Positions 1 to 9,119 of a DNA stretch of 64,000 nucleotides are shown here, piece after piece. The stretch covers positions 1-64,000 of the forward strand of contig NZ_AVPL01000012.1 in the NCBI RefSeq assembly GCF_000768695.1. Direction: 5' to 3'. The first letter of the stretch is position 1. Each line of letters begins with the position of its first letter. The DNA is from Knoellia aerolata DSM 18566 (GTDB lineage: Bacteria; Actinomycetota; Actinomycetes; Actinomycetales; Dermatophilaceae). The notes below the pieces were generated by a model, which made no database searches, was not told the origin of the DNA, and saw only the letters and a program-made list of their open reading frames with translations. The position numbers were made by a program, and so were the translations under genes.

Positions 1-665
1 GTGCGCGCCCCGGCGGCCCCGGCGGCCGCGGCGGCGTCCGGGTTCGCGGAGACCGGGGGCACGGCCGGGGCCCGCCGCGTCGAGGTCGTCGTGCTCGTCG
101 CCCCGGTGCGGGCGTCGACACTGGTGGTCGTGACCTCGATGTTGTCCCCCTTCACGGTCGACACGGTCGTCGTCGTCACGGAGCCCACCGTCTTGACCGT
201 GGCGTGGGCCACGGGCGCGGGGGTGGACGCCGCGGCAGCCGAGCTGCCCTGTGTCGCAACCTTAAATTCCTTCTGGGCCGTGGCACCGGCCGCCACGCCG
301 AGGACCTTGCCATCGCTGAGCCGGAGGAAGGCCGCGGTCTCGGCGGGCACCATCCCCATGTCGAGGGCGCGCTGGGCCAGCACGGGGGCCGCGCTCTGCG
401 CGTCGATGGCGTGGCCGAGCGCCTCCTGCGCGTCGGCGAGCTCGTTGGAGCGGTCCTGCAGGTCGCCGAGGACGAACGAGCCCTTGGCCATGGCCGTGTT
501 GAGCATGAGCACGCCGATGAGGCCCGCGACGAGCAGCGCGAGGCAGGCGGCGACGAACCCGGGCTGGCCGTGGACGGGCTGCACGCGCACGACACGCAGC
601 GGCTGGGGCCGTGACGGTCGGGACGCGGACCGCTGGAGCGGGCGGGCGGTGGCGGTCTGGGTCAT
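1..665 (-). CDS. FtsL-like septum protein (partial, runs off the window)
   Basis: Reading from an ATG at 665, the frame stays open to base 1, so the C-terminus lies outside the window. The start overlaps the rsmH stop by 4 bp (ATGA). The N-terminus is basic and cytoplasmic, followed by one membrane segment at about residues 36-58 ([17 protein letters not shown]) and a short extracytoplasmic coiled-coil-like region ([18 protein letters not shown]). It then turns into a long Thr/Ala/Pro-rich tail. Position right after rsmH, size and single-pass topology match FtsL, which links FtsB/FtsQ to the divisome. FtsL is poorly conserved, so the name rests mainly on position and topology. The low-complexity tail is longer than in most FtsL proteins. 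Confidence 0.75.
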   Translation of the reverse strand, partial: MTQTATARPLQRSASRPSRPQPLRVVRVQPVHGQPGFVAACLALLVAGLIGVLMLNTAMAKGSFVLGDLQDRSNELADAQEALGHAIDAQSAAPVLAQRALDMGMVPAETAAFLRLSDGKVLGVAAGATAQKEFKVATQGSSAAAASTPAPVAHATVKTVGSVTTTTVSTVKGDNIEVTTTSVDARTGATSTTTSTRRAPAVPPVSANPDAAAAAGAAGAR

Positions 666-1642
666 CGCCGGGTTCCCTTCGTGGGACGAGTACGTTCGGC
701 GACCCGCAGTCGAGCTGAGGCGGATCGGGGGTTCGAGGCCTGCTCGGACGCGGGCGCCTCCTCGGCGCCACGCGTGACCAGGCGGAGGTATGCCGCGTGC
801 TCGGGGAGCTCGACCGGCATGCCGTGGGGGGTGGTCGAGGTGGCACCGGCGGCCAGGGCGCGCTTGGTGATGCGGTCCTCGAGCGAGTGGTACGACAGGA
901 CCGCGATCCGGCCCTCGACGGCGAGCACGTCGATCGCGGCGACGACGGCGCGCTGCCACGCGCCGAGCTCGTCGTTGACCTCGATGCGCAGTGCCTGGAA
1001 GGTCCGCTTCGCGGGGTGGCCGCCGCTGCGCTGCGACGCGGCCGGGACGGCCTCGCGCAGCAGCTCGACGAGACGCGCCGACCGGGTGAACGGCTCGACC
1101 TCCCGCTCGCGGACGATCGCGGAGACGACGCGCTTGGCGAAGCGCTCCTCACCGAAGTCGCGCAGGATGCGGACGAGCTCGCCGGGGGCGTAGGTGTTGA
1201 GGACCTCGGCGGCGGTGATGCCGGTCGACTGGTCCATGCGCATGTCGAGCGGCGCGTCCTGCGCGTAGGCGAAACCCCGGTCGGCCTCGTCGAGCTGGAG
1301 CGAGGAGACGCCGAGGTCGAAGAGCACGCCCTGCACCTCGCTCAGCCCCGCGTCGGCGACGACGTCGGCGATCTCGTCGTAGACGGCGTGCACGCCGCGG
1401 AACCGGTCACCGAAGCGCGCGAGCCGCTCCCCCGCGAGGGCGAGCGCCTCCTCGTCGCGGTCGATGCCGATGACGACGGCCTCGGGGCAGCGCTCGAGGA
1501 CCGCCTCGGCGTGGCCGCCCATGCCGAGGGTGCCGTCGACGAGGACCGACCCCGGCGTGGAGAGTGCCGGGGCCAGGAGCTCGACGATGCGGTCGCGGAG
1601 GACGGGAACGTGCCGCTCTGCGGCGGCTCCCCGTGACTCCAT
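662..1642 (-). CDS. rsmH: 16S rRNA (cytosine(1402)-N(4))-methyltransferase RsmH
   Basis: RsmH (MraW) methylates N4 of C1402 in the ribosomal P site using S-adenosylmethionine. The 326-residue product carries the family hallmarks: [13 protein letters not shown] near the N-terminus, the SAM-binding loop [15 protein letters not shown], the acidic strand [30 protein letters not shown], and [12 protein letters not shown] near the C-terminus. The ATG at 1642 gives the expected N-terminus; the open frame continues upstream only through repeat-rich non-coding DNA. It lies second in the division cluster after mraZ, separated by 176 bp, and overlaps the FtsL-like gene by 4 bp, so translation is probably coupled. 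It is likely cotranscribed with mraZ. Identification is secure. Confidence 0.97.
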   Translation of the reverse strand: MESRGAAAERHVPVLRDRIVELLAPALSTPGSVLVDGTLGMGGHAEAVLERCPEAVVIGIDRDEEALALAGERLARFGDRFRGVHAVYDEIADVVADAGLSEVQGVLFDLGVSSLQLDEADRGFAYAQDAPLDMRMDQSTGITAAEVLNTYAPGELVRILRDFGEERFAKRVVSAIVREREVEPFTRSARLVELLREAVPAASQRSGGHPAKRTFQALRIEVNDELGAWQRAVVAAIDVLAVEGRIAVLSYHSLEDRITKRALAAGATSTTPHGMPVELPEHAAYLRLVTRGAEEAPASEQASNPRSASARLRVAERTRPTKGTRR

Positions 1643-1664
1643 CTGTCGGCTCCTCGTGCGTCGG

Positions 1665-1704
1665 TGTGGCGGTGTGGCGGTGTGGCGGTGTGGCGGTGTG
1701 GCGG
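1665..1704. repeat. Five perfect tandem copies of the 8-mer TGTGGCGG
   Basis: Five uninterrupted copies of an 8-bp unit lie in the mraZ-rsmH spacer, 23 bp upstream of the rsmH start. In the transcript the unit reads CCGCCACA. Simple tandem repeats of this sort can change copy number by slippage, which would alter the spacing in the leader of rsmH. Confidence 0.95.
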
Positions 1705-1818
1705 TCGATCCCTGCGGTGGTGTCCGGTTCCCGGCTCCTGGTCCCCATCCGTCCGGTGCCCGGCACGGGGGAAGTCGTGTCGGGAGTCCGGTCGGCTGGA
1801 GGCCGGGAGCCGGGGTGG

Positions 1819-2250
1819 TCACATGAGTCCGGGGACGACCTCCTCGGACTGCTCGGAGTAGGCCTGCTCGGTGTTCGCGAGGTACTCGTTCCACGCGTCG
1901 GTGTCCCAGACCTCGACCCGGGAGCCGGTGCCGATGACGGTGCACTCGCGGGTCAGCCCGGCGTACTGGCGCAGGTGGGCCGGCACGGTGACGCGCCCCT
2001 GCTTGTCGGGGATCTCGTCGCTGGCCCCGGAGAGGAAGACGCGGATGTAGTCGCGCACGGCGCGGTTGGTCGTCGGCGCCGCCTGCATCTGCTCGGTCAC
2101 CTTGAGGAACTCGTCCATGGGGAAGACGTAGAGGCAGCGCTCCTGGCCGCGGGTCACGACGAGGCCGGTCGAGAGGCGCTCGCGGAACTTCGCCGGGAGG
2201 AACAGCCGACCCTTGTCGTCGAGCCGAGGCGTGTGCGTCCCGAGGAACAC
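1819..2250 (-). CDS. mraZ: Transcriptional regulator MraZ
   Basis: MraZ is an AbrB-fold DNA-binding protein encoded first in the division and cell wall cluster; in studied bacteria it binds direct repeats upstream of its own gene and controls the cluster. The sequence [21 protein letters not shown] is the first conserved half, with a second half around [18 protein letters not shown] choose the GTG at 2250: it is preceded by GGGGAGGTGAG at good spacing and gives 143 residues, the usual family length. An upstream ATG at 2292 would add 14 unconserved residues. The gene is divergent from the MoxR operon across a 351-bp regulatory region. Confidence 0.96.
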   Translation of the reverse strand: MFLGTHTPRLDDKGRLFLPAKFRERLSTGLVVTRGQERCLYVFPMDEFLKVTEQMQAAPTTNRAVRDYIRVFLSGASDEIPDKQGRVTVPAHLRQYAGLTRECTVIGTGSRVEVWDTDAWNEYLANTEQAYSEQSEEVVPGLM

Positions 2251-2302
2251 CGCGCTCACCTCCCCACCCGTCTCGACCCCCGAAGACGACACTTCTCTCC
2301 GG

Positions 2303-2324
2303 CTTCCCCCACTTTACTCCACCA
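2303..2324 (-). promoter_or_regulatory. Candidate MraZ box upstream of mraZ
   Basis: On the minus strand this reads GGTGGAGTAAAGTGGGGG, giving TGGAG and TGGGG at a 10-bp period. That resembles the TGGGN direct repeats with 5-bp spacers described for MraZ. It lies about 55-75 bp upstream of the mraZ start, consistent with autoregulation. Assignment is by pattern only. Confidence 0.6.
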
Positions 2325-2382
2325 ACCACCGAAATCAAGTCGTTATCAGGGTTCCGACACCCTTTTTCTGCAGGTCAGATGC

Positions 2383-2400
2383 GGTGGTGCAAAGTGGGGC
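2383..2400 (+). promoter_or_regulatory. MraZ-box-like repeat facing the MoxR operon (distal)
   Basis: GGTGGTGCAAAGTGGGGC on the plus strand repeats the TGGNN-N5-TGGGG pattern seen upstream of mraZ, including the shared AAAGTGGGG. It points toward the MoxR operon. It may be a second binding element in the divergent control region. Confidence 0.45.
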
Positions 2401-2529
2401 ACCTCCGTGCTGCCGCGCGGTCGCGCCGCCCGGCAGGACGGCATACGGCGGTGCGGTCGCCTGCGTCCCCCATGTGCCCCGGCTGCACGTTGGCTGTGAA
2501 CCCCGAATTCGGCCCCCGGTGGCTACCTC

Positions 2530-2550
2530 GGTGGAGCAATGTGGGGGAAG
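2530..2550 (+). promoter_or_regulatory. MraZ-box-like repeat facing the MoxR operon (proximal)
   Basis: GGTGGAGCAATGTGGGGGAA on the plus strand matches the copy upstream of mraZ at all but two positions over 20 bp (GGTGGAGTAAAGTGGGGGAA on the minus strand). It lies about 50 bp before the MoxR start. Outside the three box-like copies I see no further gene in the 2251-2601 region. Confidence 0.5.
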
Positions 2551-2601
2551 ATCGAAAGACCGGAGGCGCAGGGCCTCGGGTCCCGTCACCCAGGAGACGC
2601 C

Positions 2602-3621
<1,020 letters not shown>

Positions 3622-3625
3622 GTCG

Positions 3626-4891
3626 ATGCGTCGGTTCCGCGAGTCACTCACCACCCGGGGCGCGGCCTTCCTCGCCTCGGGGATCGTCCTCGTCCTCGCG
3701 GGGATCGCGCTGGGCCAGCACGACCTCAGCCGCATCGGCACCGCCCTGTGCGCGCTGCCGGTGCTCGCCGGCCTCCTCGGACGCAGGCACGACCTCTCCC
3801 TCGTCGTCGAGCGGGTCGCCCGGCCCTCGCGCATCACCATCGACGAGCCGGCCGTCGTCGTGGTGTCGATCTCGAACCCGGCGACCGCGCGCGCCCCGAT
3901 GCTGCTCGCCGAGGAGCACCTCGACTACTCCCTGGGTGACCGGCCTCGCTTCGTCGTCCCCGCACTCCACAGCGGCGCCTCGACCCATGTGGAGTATGCC
4001 GTCCGCGCCCACGCGCGCGGCGCACACCGCCTCGGTCCGCTCGGCGTGCGCGTGCAGGACCCGTTCGGGCTGACGCTGCGACACACCTCGATCAGCAGCC
4101 ACGACGAGCTCCTCGTCCTCCCGCGCGTGGTGAACCTGGCCGACGGTCGTGCGCTCGGGCGCGGTCTCGGCGCCGAGGGCTCGGTCCCGCACCGTGTCGC
4201 CCTCCACGGCGAGGACGACCAGTCGATCCGCGAGTACCGCGACGGCGACGACCTGCGGCGCATCCACTGGCCGGCGACCGCCCGCACCGGTGAGCTCATG
4301 GTGCGGCAGGAGGACCGCCCGGCAAAGCGCCGCGCGACCGTGCTGCTCGACACCCGGGTGCGGGCCCACGGGGGCAAGGGTCCCAGCGGGTCGCTGGAGT
4401 GGGCGGTGACGCTCGCGGCGTCGGCGGTCACCCACCTGCTCGACACCGGCTTCGCCGTGCACCTCCTCACTCCCGACCCGGGGCAGGAGTCCGGCGTCCG
4501 CGAGGACTCACAGATCGACCCCGCCCTCGAGACCCTCGCCCGCACGGTCGCGACGGACGAGAGCGGGATCAACGGCATGCTGCACGCCGCGAGCGGGGCG
4601 ACCGCCCAGGGCGGGCTCGTCGTCGCCGTGGTGGGCGCCCTCGACGACCCGTCGGCCCGGGCCCTGTCGTCCCTGCGCCAGCCCGGCGGGCCGGGACTGG
4701 CCTTCGTCATCGACCCCGACGGCTTCGGCCGCGGGGGGCCGCGGCCCGGCACCGGCGACCTCGACCCCCGGGCCACCTCGGCCGCCCTCGCCGCCGCCGG
4801 GTGGTCGGTCGTCACCGTGACGCCCGACCTCGACGTCGCCGACGCGTGGGCGACGGTCGCCGGCTCCCGCAGCCTCGTGGGTGCGCGATGA
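3626..4891 (+). CDS. DUF58 domain-containing protein
   Basis: The 421-residue product starts at an ATG 4 bp after the MoxR stop. Two hydrophobic segments near the N-terminus (AAFLASGIVLVLAGIALG and the following GTALCALPVLAGLLG) anchor it in the membrane. The DUF58 signature is the stretch IREYRDGDDLRRIHWPATARTGELMVRQ near residues 200-225, followed by a vWA-like fold (ATVLLDTRVR). DUF58 proteins are typical partners of MoxR ATPases. The stop overlaps the start of the transglutaminase gene by 4 bp, implying coupled translation. Family membership is secure; the biochemical role is not known. Confidence 0.92.
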   Translation: MRRFRESLTTRGAAFLASGIVLVLAGIALGQHDLSRIGTALCALPVLAGLLGRRHDLSLVVERVARPSRITIDEPAVVVVSISNPATARAPMLLAEEHLDYSLGDRPRFVVPALHSGASTHVEYAVRAHARGAHRLGPLGVRVQDPFGLTLRHTSISSHDELLVLPRVVNLADGRALGRGLGAEGSVPHRVALHGEDDQSIREYRDGDDLRRIHWPATARTGELMVRQEDRPAKRRATVLLDTRVRAHGGKGPSGSLEWAVTLAASAVTHLLDTGFAVHLLTPDPGQESGVREDSQIDPALETLARTVATDESGINGMLHAASGATAQGGLVVAVVGALDDPSARALSSLRQPGGPGLAFVIDPDGFGRGGPRPGTGDLDPRATSAALAAAGWSVVTVTPDLDVADAWATVAGSRSLVGAR

Positions 4892-7197
4892 ACCGCGCCC
4901 GGCCGATCGAGAGCCTGCTCGCGGCACTGGCGAGCTTCTGCGTCGCGCTGCCGCTGCTCACCCTCTTCGACGCGAACACGTGGATGCGACCGAGCGTCGT
5001 CGTCATCGCCACCATCGCCCTCGTCGGCGTCGCCGTCCGCTCCGTGACCACGTCCGCGTGGTCGCCGATCCTCGGCCAGGTCCTCGCGGGCTTCCTCATG
5101 GTGTCGTGGCTGCACGGACAGGGTCACCTCTACTACGGGTTCCTGCCCGGCATCGACACGGTGAGGTCGCTCGGGATCCTGCTCGGCGAGGCGCAGCAGA
5201 CGGTGCTGACCTTCTCGGTACCCGTCCCGACCGATCGCGGCATCGTCGTCGCCATCACCATCCTCATCGGGTTCACGGCCCTCGTCGTCGACGCCGTGGG
5301 GGTGACCCTGCGCGCGCCGGCCCTGGCCGGGCTCGGGCTGCTCACGGCATACCTCATCTCCGCGACGAACTCCGGTGACGGGCTGTCGTGGAGGTACTTC
5401 GTGCTCCCGGTGGCCTGCTGGCTCGCCCTGCTGGCGATGCAGGGCATCGGCAGCGTGCGCCGCTGGGGCACCGCGGTCCCGCGCTCACCCGACGGCGAGG
5501 GGCCCGACCCGGTGCTCGGTGTCGCGGGGACCGCCCGCCTGCTCGGGGTGAGCGCGCTCGCCCTCGCGATCGTCCTGCCCATGGTCGTCCCGCACCTTCC
5601 CACCACGTTCCTCGCCGACGGGCTCGGTCGCGCCGACGGCTCACGCGGCGGCGGCGCCGTCAGCCTCAACACGACGGTCGACCTCCGCCGCTCCCTCGAG
5701 AGCCAGTCGCAGGCGCCCGTGGTCACGTACTCGACGACGACGAGCACCCCGGACCCGCTGCGGGTCGGCATCCTCACCGAGTACCGCCGGGGCGAGTGGA
5801 GCACGCGCTTCGAGGCCAACCGCGTCCTCACCGGCAACACCGAGCGACTCCTCGCCTCCCCCGACATCACGTCGACCGACGTGACGATCGAGGTCCAGGA
5901 GAACCGCCTCCAGGCCCCGCAGATCGCCCTGCCCAGCCCGCTCAAGTCCGCCGACCTCGGCGACGCGACGCTGCTCAGGAACTTCGTCGGCGGCTACGAG
6001 ATCGACACGACCCTCGACGAGTACTCCGCGACCTACGCCCAGCTCGCCCCCGTGGACGCCGACTTCGCCCGTGACGGCGCGCGGCCGCAGGGATGGCAGG
6101 AGGGTGTCTACAGCGACATCGACGGTGAGGGGGTCGAGCGGCTCACCGAGCTCGTCGACTCGGTCGTCCCCGAGAACTCCACGCCGCTCGAGACCGCCCG
6201 GCTGCTGCAGGCCCACTTCCGCAGCAGCCAGTACACCTACTCACTGCAGCTGCCGACGCCCACCGACCCGGTGTCCGGGCGGGCGATGATGTCGGACCCG
6301 CTGTCGAACTTCCTCGTGTCGCGCACCGGCTACTGCGTCCAGTTCGCCACGGCCTTCATCATGGCCGCGCGGCTCAAGGGCATCCCCGCACGGATGGCGA
6401 TCGGGTTCCTCCCCGGCACGTTCAGCACCGGGTCGTACACGGTGCGCGCGAACGACGCCCACGCCTGGCCGGAGCTGTGGTTCTCCGACCTCGGCTGGAC
6501 CCGCTTCGAGCCCACCCCCGGCGGGCGGGCGGGTGCGGCTCCGACCTACAGCCTCATCCCCGCCGCGGCCGGCCCGTCGGCGAGCGCGTCGGCCACCGCA
6601 CCGACGGCCACGCCCACCGTGTCGGCCAGCCAGCGTCCGGACAGCGACGCCGGCGCCGCCGCGGACGCCGCGGCGTCCAGTGGCGGGCCGCTCACGTGGC
6701 TCAGCGACAACGCCCTCGCCATCGTCGTCGCCCTCGCGACCGTCATGGCCCTGCTGCTCCTGCCGGTGGCGGCGTGGGCGCGCCGACGACGCCTCCGGCT
6801 CGAGGCTCGCGACGACGCCGAACGGGTCGAGGCCGACTGGGCCTCCCTCATCTCCCGCCTCGGCGACATCGGGATCGCGCCACCGCCGGGGAGCACCCCG
6901 CGGCAGGCGGGGACCCGGCTGACCCACGACGCGATCCTCTCCGGGGAGCCGAAGGAGGCGATGGGACGCATCGTCGCCACCGTCGAACGCGCCCGCTACG
7001 CCCCGCCCCGCTCCGACATCCCCGACGTCAGCGCCGACGCGCGCACGGTCTGGCAGGCCGCGCTGTCCGCCCGCCAGCGCAGCGACCAGGCACGGGCCTA
7101 CCTCTTCCCGGCCGACGGCATCCGCCAGTGGAACGACGTCAAGGACGCCGTGGCCCGCTGGCCCCGGGACGCCTGGCGTCGCCTCCGGCGCGACTGA
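4888..7197 (+). CDS. Membrane transglutaminase-like protein (TgpA type)
   Basis: A 769-residue protein with a cluster of N-terminal membrane helices, an extracytoplasmic transglutaminase-like domain, a Ser/Thr/Ala/Pro-rich linker, a further membrane helix (ALAIVVALATVMALLLLPVAAW) and a C-terminal DUF4129-like cytoplasmic region. The catalytic Cys is in TGYCVQFATAF (Cys483) and the His in ANDAHAWPELWF (His525). At the position of the third triad residue the sequence reads TRFEPTPGG, a Glu (541) where many family members have Asp. Start is the ATG at 4888, overlapping the DUF58 stop. With MoxR and DUF58 it probably forms an envelope-acting complex; the crosslinked or cleaved substrate is unknown. 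Confidence 0.9.
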   Translation: MNRARPIESLLAALASFCVALPLLTLFDANTWMRPSVVVIATIALVGVAVRSVTTSAWSPILGQVLAGFLMVSWLHGQGHLYYGFLPGIDTVRSLGILLGEAQQTVLTFSVPVPTDRGIVVAITILIGFTALVVDAVGVTLRAPALAGLGLLTAYLISATNSGDGLSWRYFVLPVACWLALLAMQGIGSVRRWGTAVPRSPDGEGPDPVLGVAGTARLLGVSALALAIVLPMVVPHLPTTFLADGLGRADGSRGGGAVSLNTTVDLRRSLESQSQAPVVTYSTTTSTPDPLRVGILTEYRRGEWSTRFEANRVLTGNTERLLASPDITSTDVTIEVQENRLQAPQIALPSPLKSADLGDATLLRNFVGGYEIDTTLDEYSATYAQLAPVDADFARDGARPQGWQEGVYSDIDGEGVERLTELVDSVVPENSTPLETARLLQAHFRSSQYTYSLQLPTPTDPVSGRAMMSDPLSNFLVSRTGYCVQFATAFIMAARLKGIPARMAIGFLPGTFSTGSYTVRANDAHAWPELWFSDLGWTRFEPTPGGRAGAAPTYSLIPAAAGPSASASATAPTATPTVSASQRPDSDAGAAADAAASSGGPLTWLSDNALAIVVALATVMALLLLPVAAWARRRRLRLEARDDAERVEADWASLISRLGDIGIAPPPGSTPRQAGTRLTHDAILSGEPKEAMGRIVATVERARYAPPRSDIPDVSADARTVWQAALSARQRSDQARAYLFPADGIRQWNDVKDAVARWPRDAWRRLRRD

Positions 7198-7211
7198 CCC
7201 TCGTCCCTTCG

Positions 7212-7235
7212 CGGCTCCTCTGCGCAGCGGAGCCG
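7212..7235 (+). terminator. Hairpin after the MoxR operon
   Basis: CGGCTCC at 7212-7218 pairs with GGAGCCG at 7229-7235, with an inner CTGC/GCAG extension, followed by GTTTC. It lies 15 bp past the transglutaminase stop and is a plausible intrinsic terminator with a weak U-tract. Confidence 0.6.
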
Positions 7236-7270
7236 GTTTCGCCAAACCCGGGAGCGGTGGCTCATCTGGC

Positions 7271-7288
7271 GGATCGGCCAGCCGATCC
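7271..7288. repeat. Perfect 8-bp inverted repeat upstream of the secreted-protein cluster
   Basis: GGATCGGC-CA-GCCGATCC is a perfect 18-bp palindrome, 60 bp upstream of the first small secreted protein. It could be an operator for that cluster or a second stem behind the preceding operon. No regulator gene is adjacent. Confidence 0.5.
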
Positions 7289-7348
7289 TGTGCGATCTGC
7301 ATCGACCGACGCGGGCGCTGCCCCCGTCCTGCCGGATGGAGGAGCACC

Positions 7349-7813
7349 ATGCACCTCGCGTGGCGACTGCTGTTGGCCCTTCTCGTGTCGGTCCTGCCCG
7401 TCACCCTGCCGGCGTCCGCCCACGCGGCCGGCGCGCAGGTGAACCCGGCGCGCTACTGCACCACGCACTTCTTCGAGTGGACGACCTTCGACGGGCGGGT
7501 GATCGAGGCGTACTGGGTGCCGATGCGCTCGACCGCGACCGCCGGCAGTCCGGTGATCGGCTTCTCCATCGAGTCCTGGGCCGGCTGCGTGAGCACGGTC
7601 GCCGCCGGGCTGCGTGACGGGGTCGTCGCCTCGGACTCCTTCACCATCCCCGCGACGATGGCCCAGTGCGCCTATCTCGAGGAGTCCCTCGGCCTGACGT
7701 ACCCGGCCACGCTCTACGGCCGTTTCGAGGTCCGCAACCGCGCGGAGTGCGGGCAGGTGCTGCAGGACCTGCTCGCCGTCCTCCCACCACCCGCCAATGG
7801 CCCGCCCCTGTAG
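7349..7813 (+). CDS. Small secreted cysteine-containing protein, paralogue 1
   Basis: A 154-residue protein with a clear Sec signal peptide (RLLLALLVSVLPVTLPASAHA, cleavage near residue 26). The mature part begins with NPARYC and contains SWAGCVS, AQCAYLEESLG, LYGRFEV and AECGQVLQDLL. The same ordered pattern appears in the proteins from 7853 and 8575, so these are paralogues with four conserved cysteines that probably form two disulfides outside the cell. GGAGGAG is well placed before the ATG. It is first of four genes in tight series, likely one operon. I do not recognise the family and propose no function. Confidence 0.8.
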   Translation: MHLAWRLLLALLVSVLPVTLPASAHAAGAQVNPARYCTTHFFEWTTFDGRVIEAYWVPMRSTATAGSPVIGFSIESWAGCVSTVAAGLRDGVVASDSFTIPATMAQCAYLEESLGLTYPATLYGRFEVRNRAECGQVLQDLLAVLPPPANGPPL

Positions 7814-7852
7814 CCCGACGACCCCACCACGCAGGACGAGAAGGAGAACATC

Positions 7853-8239
7853 ATGAAGCTCACTCGGATGGTTGCGGCGCTTGGCGTCGCGGCAGGTGCC
7901 ATGGGTGCCAGTGCGACGACCGCGGCGGCGGACGCGCCCTCGCCCAACCCCGCCCAGTTCTGCCGGACGACCAACAACGCCGACGGGTACCTCGGCAGCC
8001 ACGGCGGGTGCGTGAGCAGCGTGGCATCCATCGGCGTCGACGCCCTCATGGAGGGCGCCTTCCCGTCCCGTGCCGCCGCGATCGCCAACTGCAAGGGGAT
8101 CGAGGAGATGGTGGGCGGCTTCCCCTACTACTTCTACGGCCGCGTCGGTGACGACCGCTACCTCGCCACGAACTATGCGAGCTGCGTGAGCATCCTCTAC
8201 CAGCTCCACACCGGGCAGCTGCAGCCCGGCCCGGCCTGA
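7853..8239 (+). CDS. Small secreted cysteine-containing protein, paralogue 2
   Basis: A 128-residue protein with signal peptide (MVAALGVAAGAMGASATTAAA, cleavage near residue 26). The mature region reads NPAQFC, HGGCVSS, ANCKGIEEM, YYFYGRVG and ASCVSILYQL, matching paralogue 1 in cysteine order and in the tyrosine-glycine motif before the last cysteine. GAAGGAG lies upstream of the ATG. It lies 39 bp after paralogue 1 and 12 bp before the next gene. Export and disulfide bonding are inferred from the signal peptide and paired cysteines; function is unknown. Confidence 0.8.
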   Translation: MKLTRMVAALGVAAGAMGASATTAAADAPSPNPAQFCRTTNNADGYLGSHGGCVSSVASIGVDALMEGAFPSRAAAIANCKGIEEMVGGFPYYFYGRVGDDRYLATNYASCVSILYQLHTGQLQPGPA

Positions 8240-8251
8240 GGGCCGGTTGCC

Positions 8252-8578
8252 GTGCACCGACGCATCGCGGCCCTCGCGCCGCTGGTGTACCTGCTCGCGG
8301 TGGCCCCGGCCCCCGCCGCAGCCGCTCCCTCCCCGGGGGCACCGAGCAACCTCGGTCTGTGCTCGCCCTACCTCGCGAGCCTGCCCGCGGTGACCGACCC
8401 GGTCACCGGGGAGTCGCTCGGCGGCAACACCCGAAGCGGCGTCAACCTGCTCATCAAGCGCTACGGCATGCTTCAGCCGGACCGGCTCGAGAACCCCGGT
8501 CAGCTCTACCGGATCAGGGCACACGAGCATCCGACCGCGTCGGCCGAGGACGAGTGCCTGCAGCGGAGGGAACCGTGA
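8252..8578 (+). CDS. Small secreted protein, divergent paralogue 3
   Basis: A 108-residue protein from a GTG start with a signal peptide (ALAPLVYLLAVAPAPAAAA). It keeps the first motif (NLGLCSPYL) and a late cysteine (EDECLQ) but lacks the GGC and central cysteine motifs of its neighbours, so it has only two cysteines after the signal. It may be a diverged member or a truncated one. Its stop overlaps the GTG start of paralogue 4 by 4 bp (GTGA), so the two are probably translationally coupled. Confidence 0.65.
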   Translation: MHRRIAALAPLVYLLAVAPAPAAAAPSPGAPSNLGLCSPYLASLPAVTDPVTGESLGGNTRSGVNLLIKRYGMLQPDRLENPGQLYRIRAHEHPTASAEDECLQRREP

Positions 8579-8967
8579 GGGCACGGACCGTGGTCGGCGC
8601 GGTGCTGGCGGCCGGGCTCGCCGCCGGCGTCACCCCGCAGGCGGCCGCCTCCGAGCTCGACAACCCGTCCGCCCTCTGCGGCGACGGCAACACCGTGACG
8701 GTCGTCTACACCCACCCCTCCCTGGGGTGGACCAAGCCGCTCACGAGGGCGACGTCGACGCACGGCGGCTGCGCCAGTGCCTGGGCGACGGGGCACATGA
8801 CCTCCGCCGCGATCACCAAGCAGTGCTCCGAGGTGCTCAGCCGGTTCTTCCCGTTCGCCCCGTACGGGTACCTCATCGAGAACCAGGGTGACTGCATCCG
8901 GGTGATGGGCGCCCTGTCCCGGGGCGAGCTCGACCCCGGACCCGTGGACCCCTTCCCCTTCGGCTAG
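8575..8967 (+). CDS. Small secreted cysteine-containing protein, paralogue 4
   Basis: A 130-residue protein from the GTG at 8575, overlapping the upstream stop. The signal peptide is VVGAVLAAGLAAGVTPQAAAS. The mature region has NPSALC, HGGCASAWA, KQCSEVLSRF, YGYLIEN and GDCIRVMGAL, the same four-cysteine order as paralogues 1 and 2. A GELDPGP ending resembles GQLQPGPA in paralogue 2. This is the last gene of the cluster; a strong hairpin follows. Function unknown. Confidence 0.78.
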   Translation: MRARTVVGAVLAAGLAAGVTPQAAASELDNPSALCGDGNTVTVVYTHPSLGWTKPLTRATSTHGGCASAWATGHMTSAAITKQCSEVLSRFFPFAPYGYLIENQGDCIRVMGALSRGELDPGPVDPFPFG

Positions 8968-8977
8968 GTCACGACGC

Positions 8978-9016
8978 ACGTATGCCGTGTGCCCGAGGTG
9001 GGCACACGGCATACGT
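8978..9016. terminator. 17-bp perfect hairpin between convergent units
   Basis: ACGTATGCCGTGTGCCC at 8978-8994 pairs perfectly with its complement at 9000-9016 around a 5-nt loop. It sits between the plus-strand secreted-protein operon and the minus-strand sigA gene, so it can serve both as a terminator. The stem ends are made of the window's over-represented GTATGCCG octamer in both orientations. Confidence 0.85.
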
Positions 9017-9119
9017 GGCGGTGGTGGTGCGGCTCGCTCAGTCCCCACCCATCGGACTGACTTCTCACGGCTACGGGCCTTGGTCGCAGAGCGACCTGCG
9101 TTGCCTTCGCCGATCGGCG

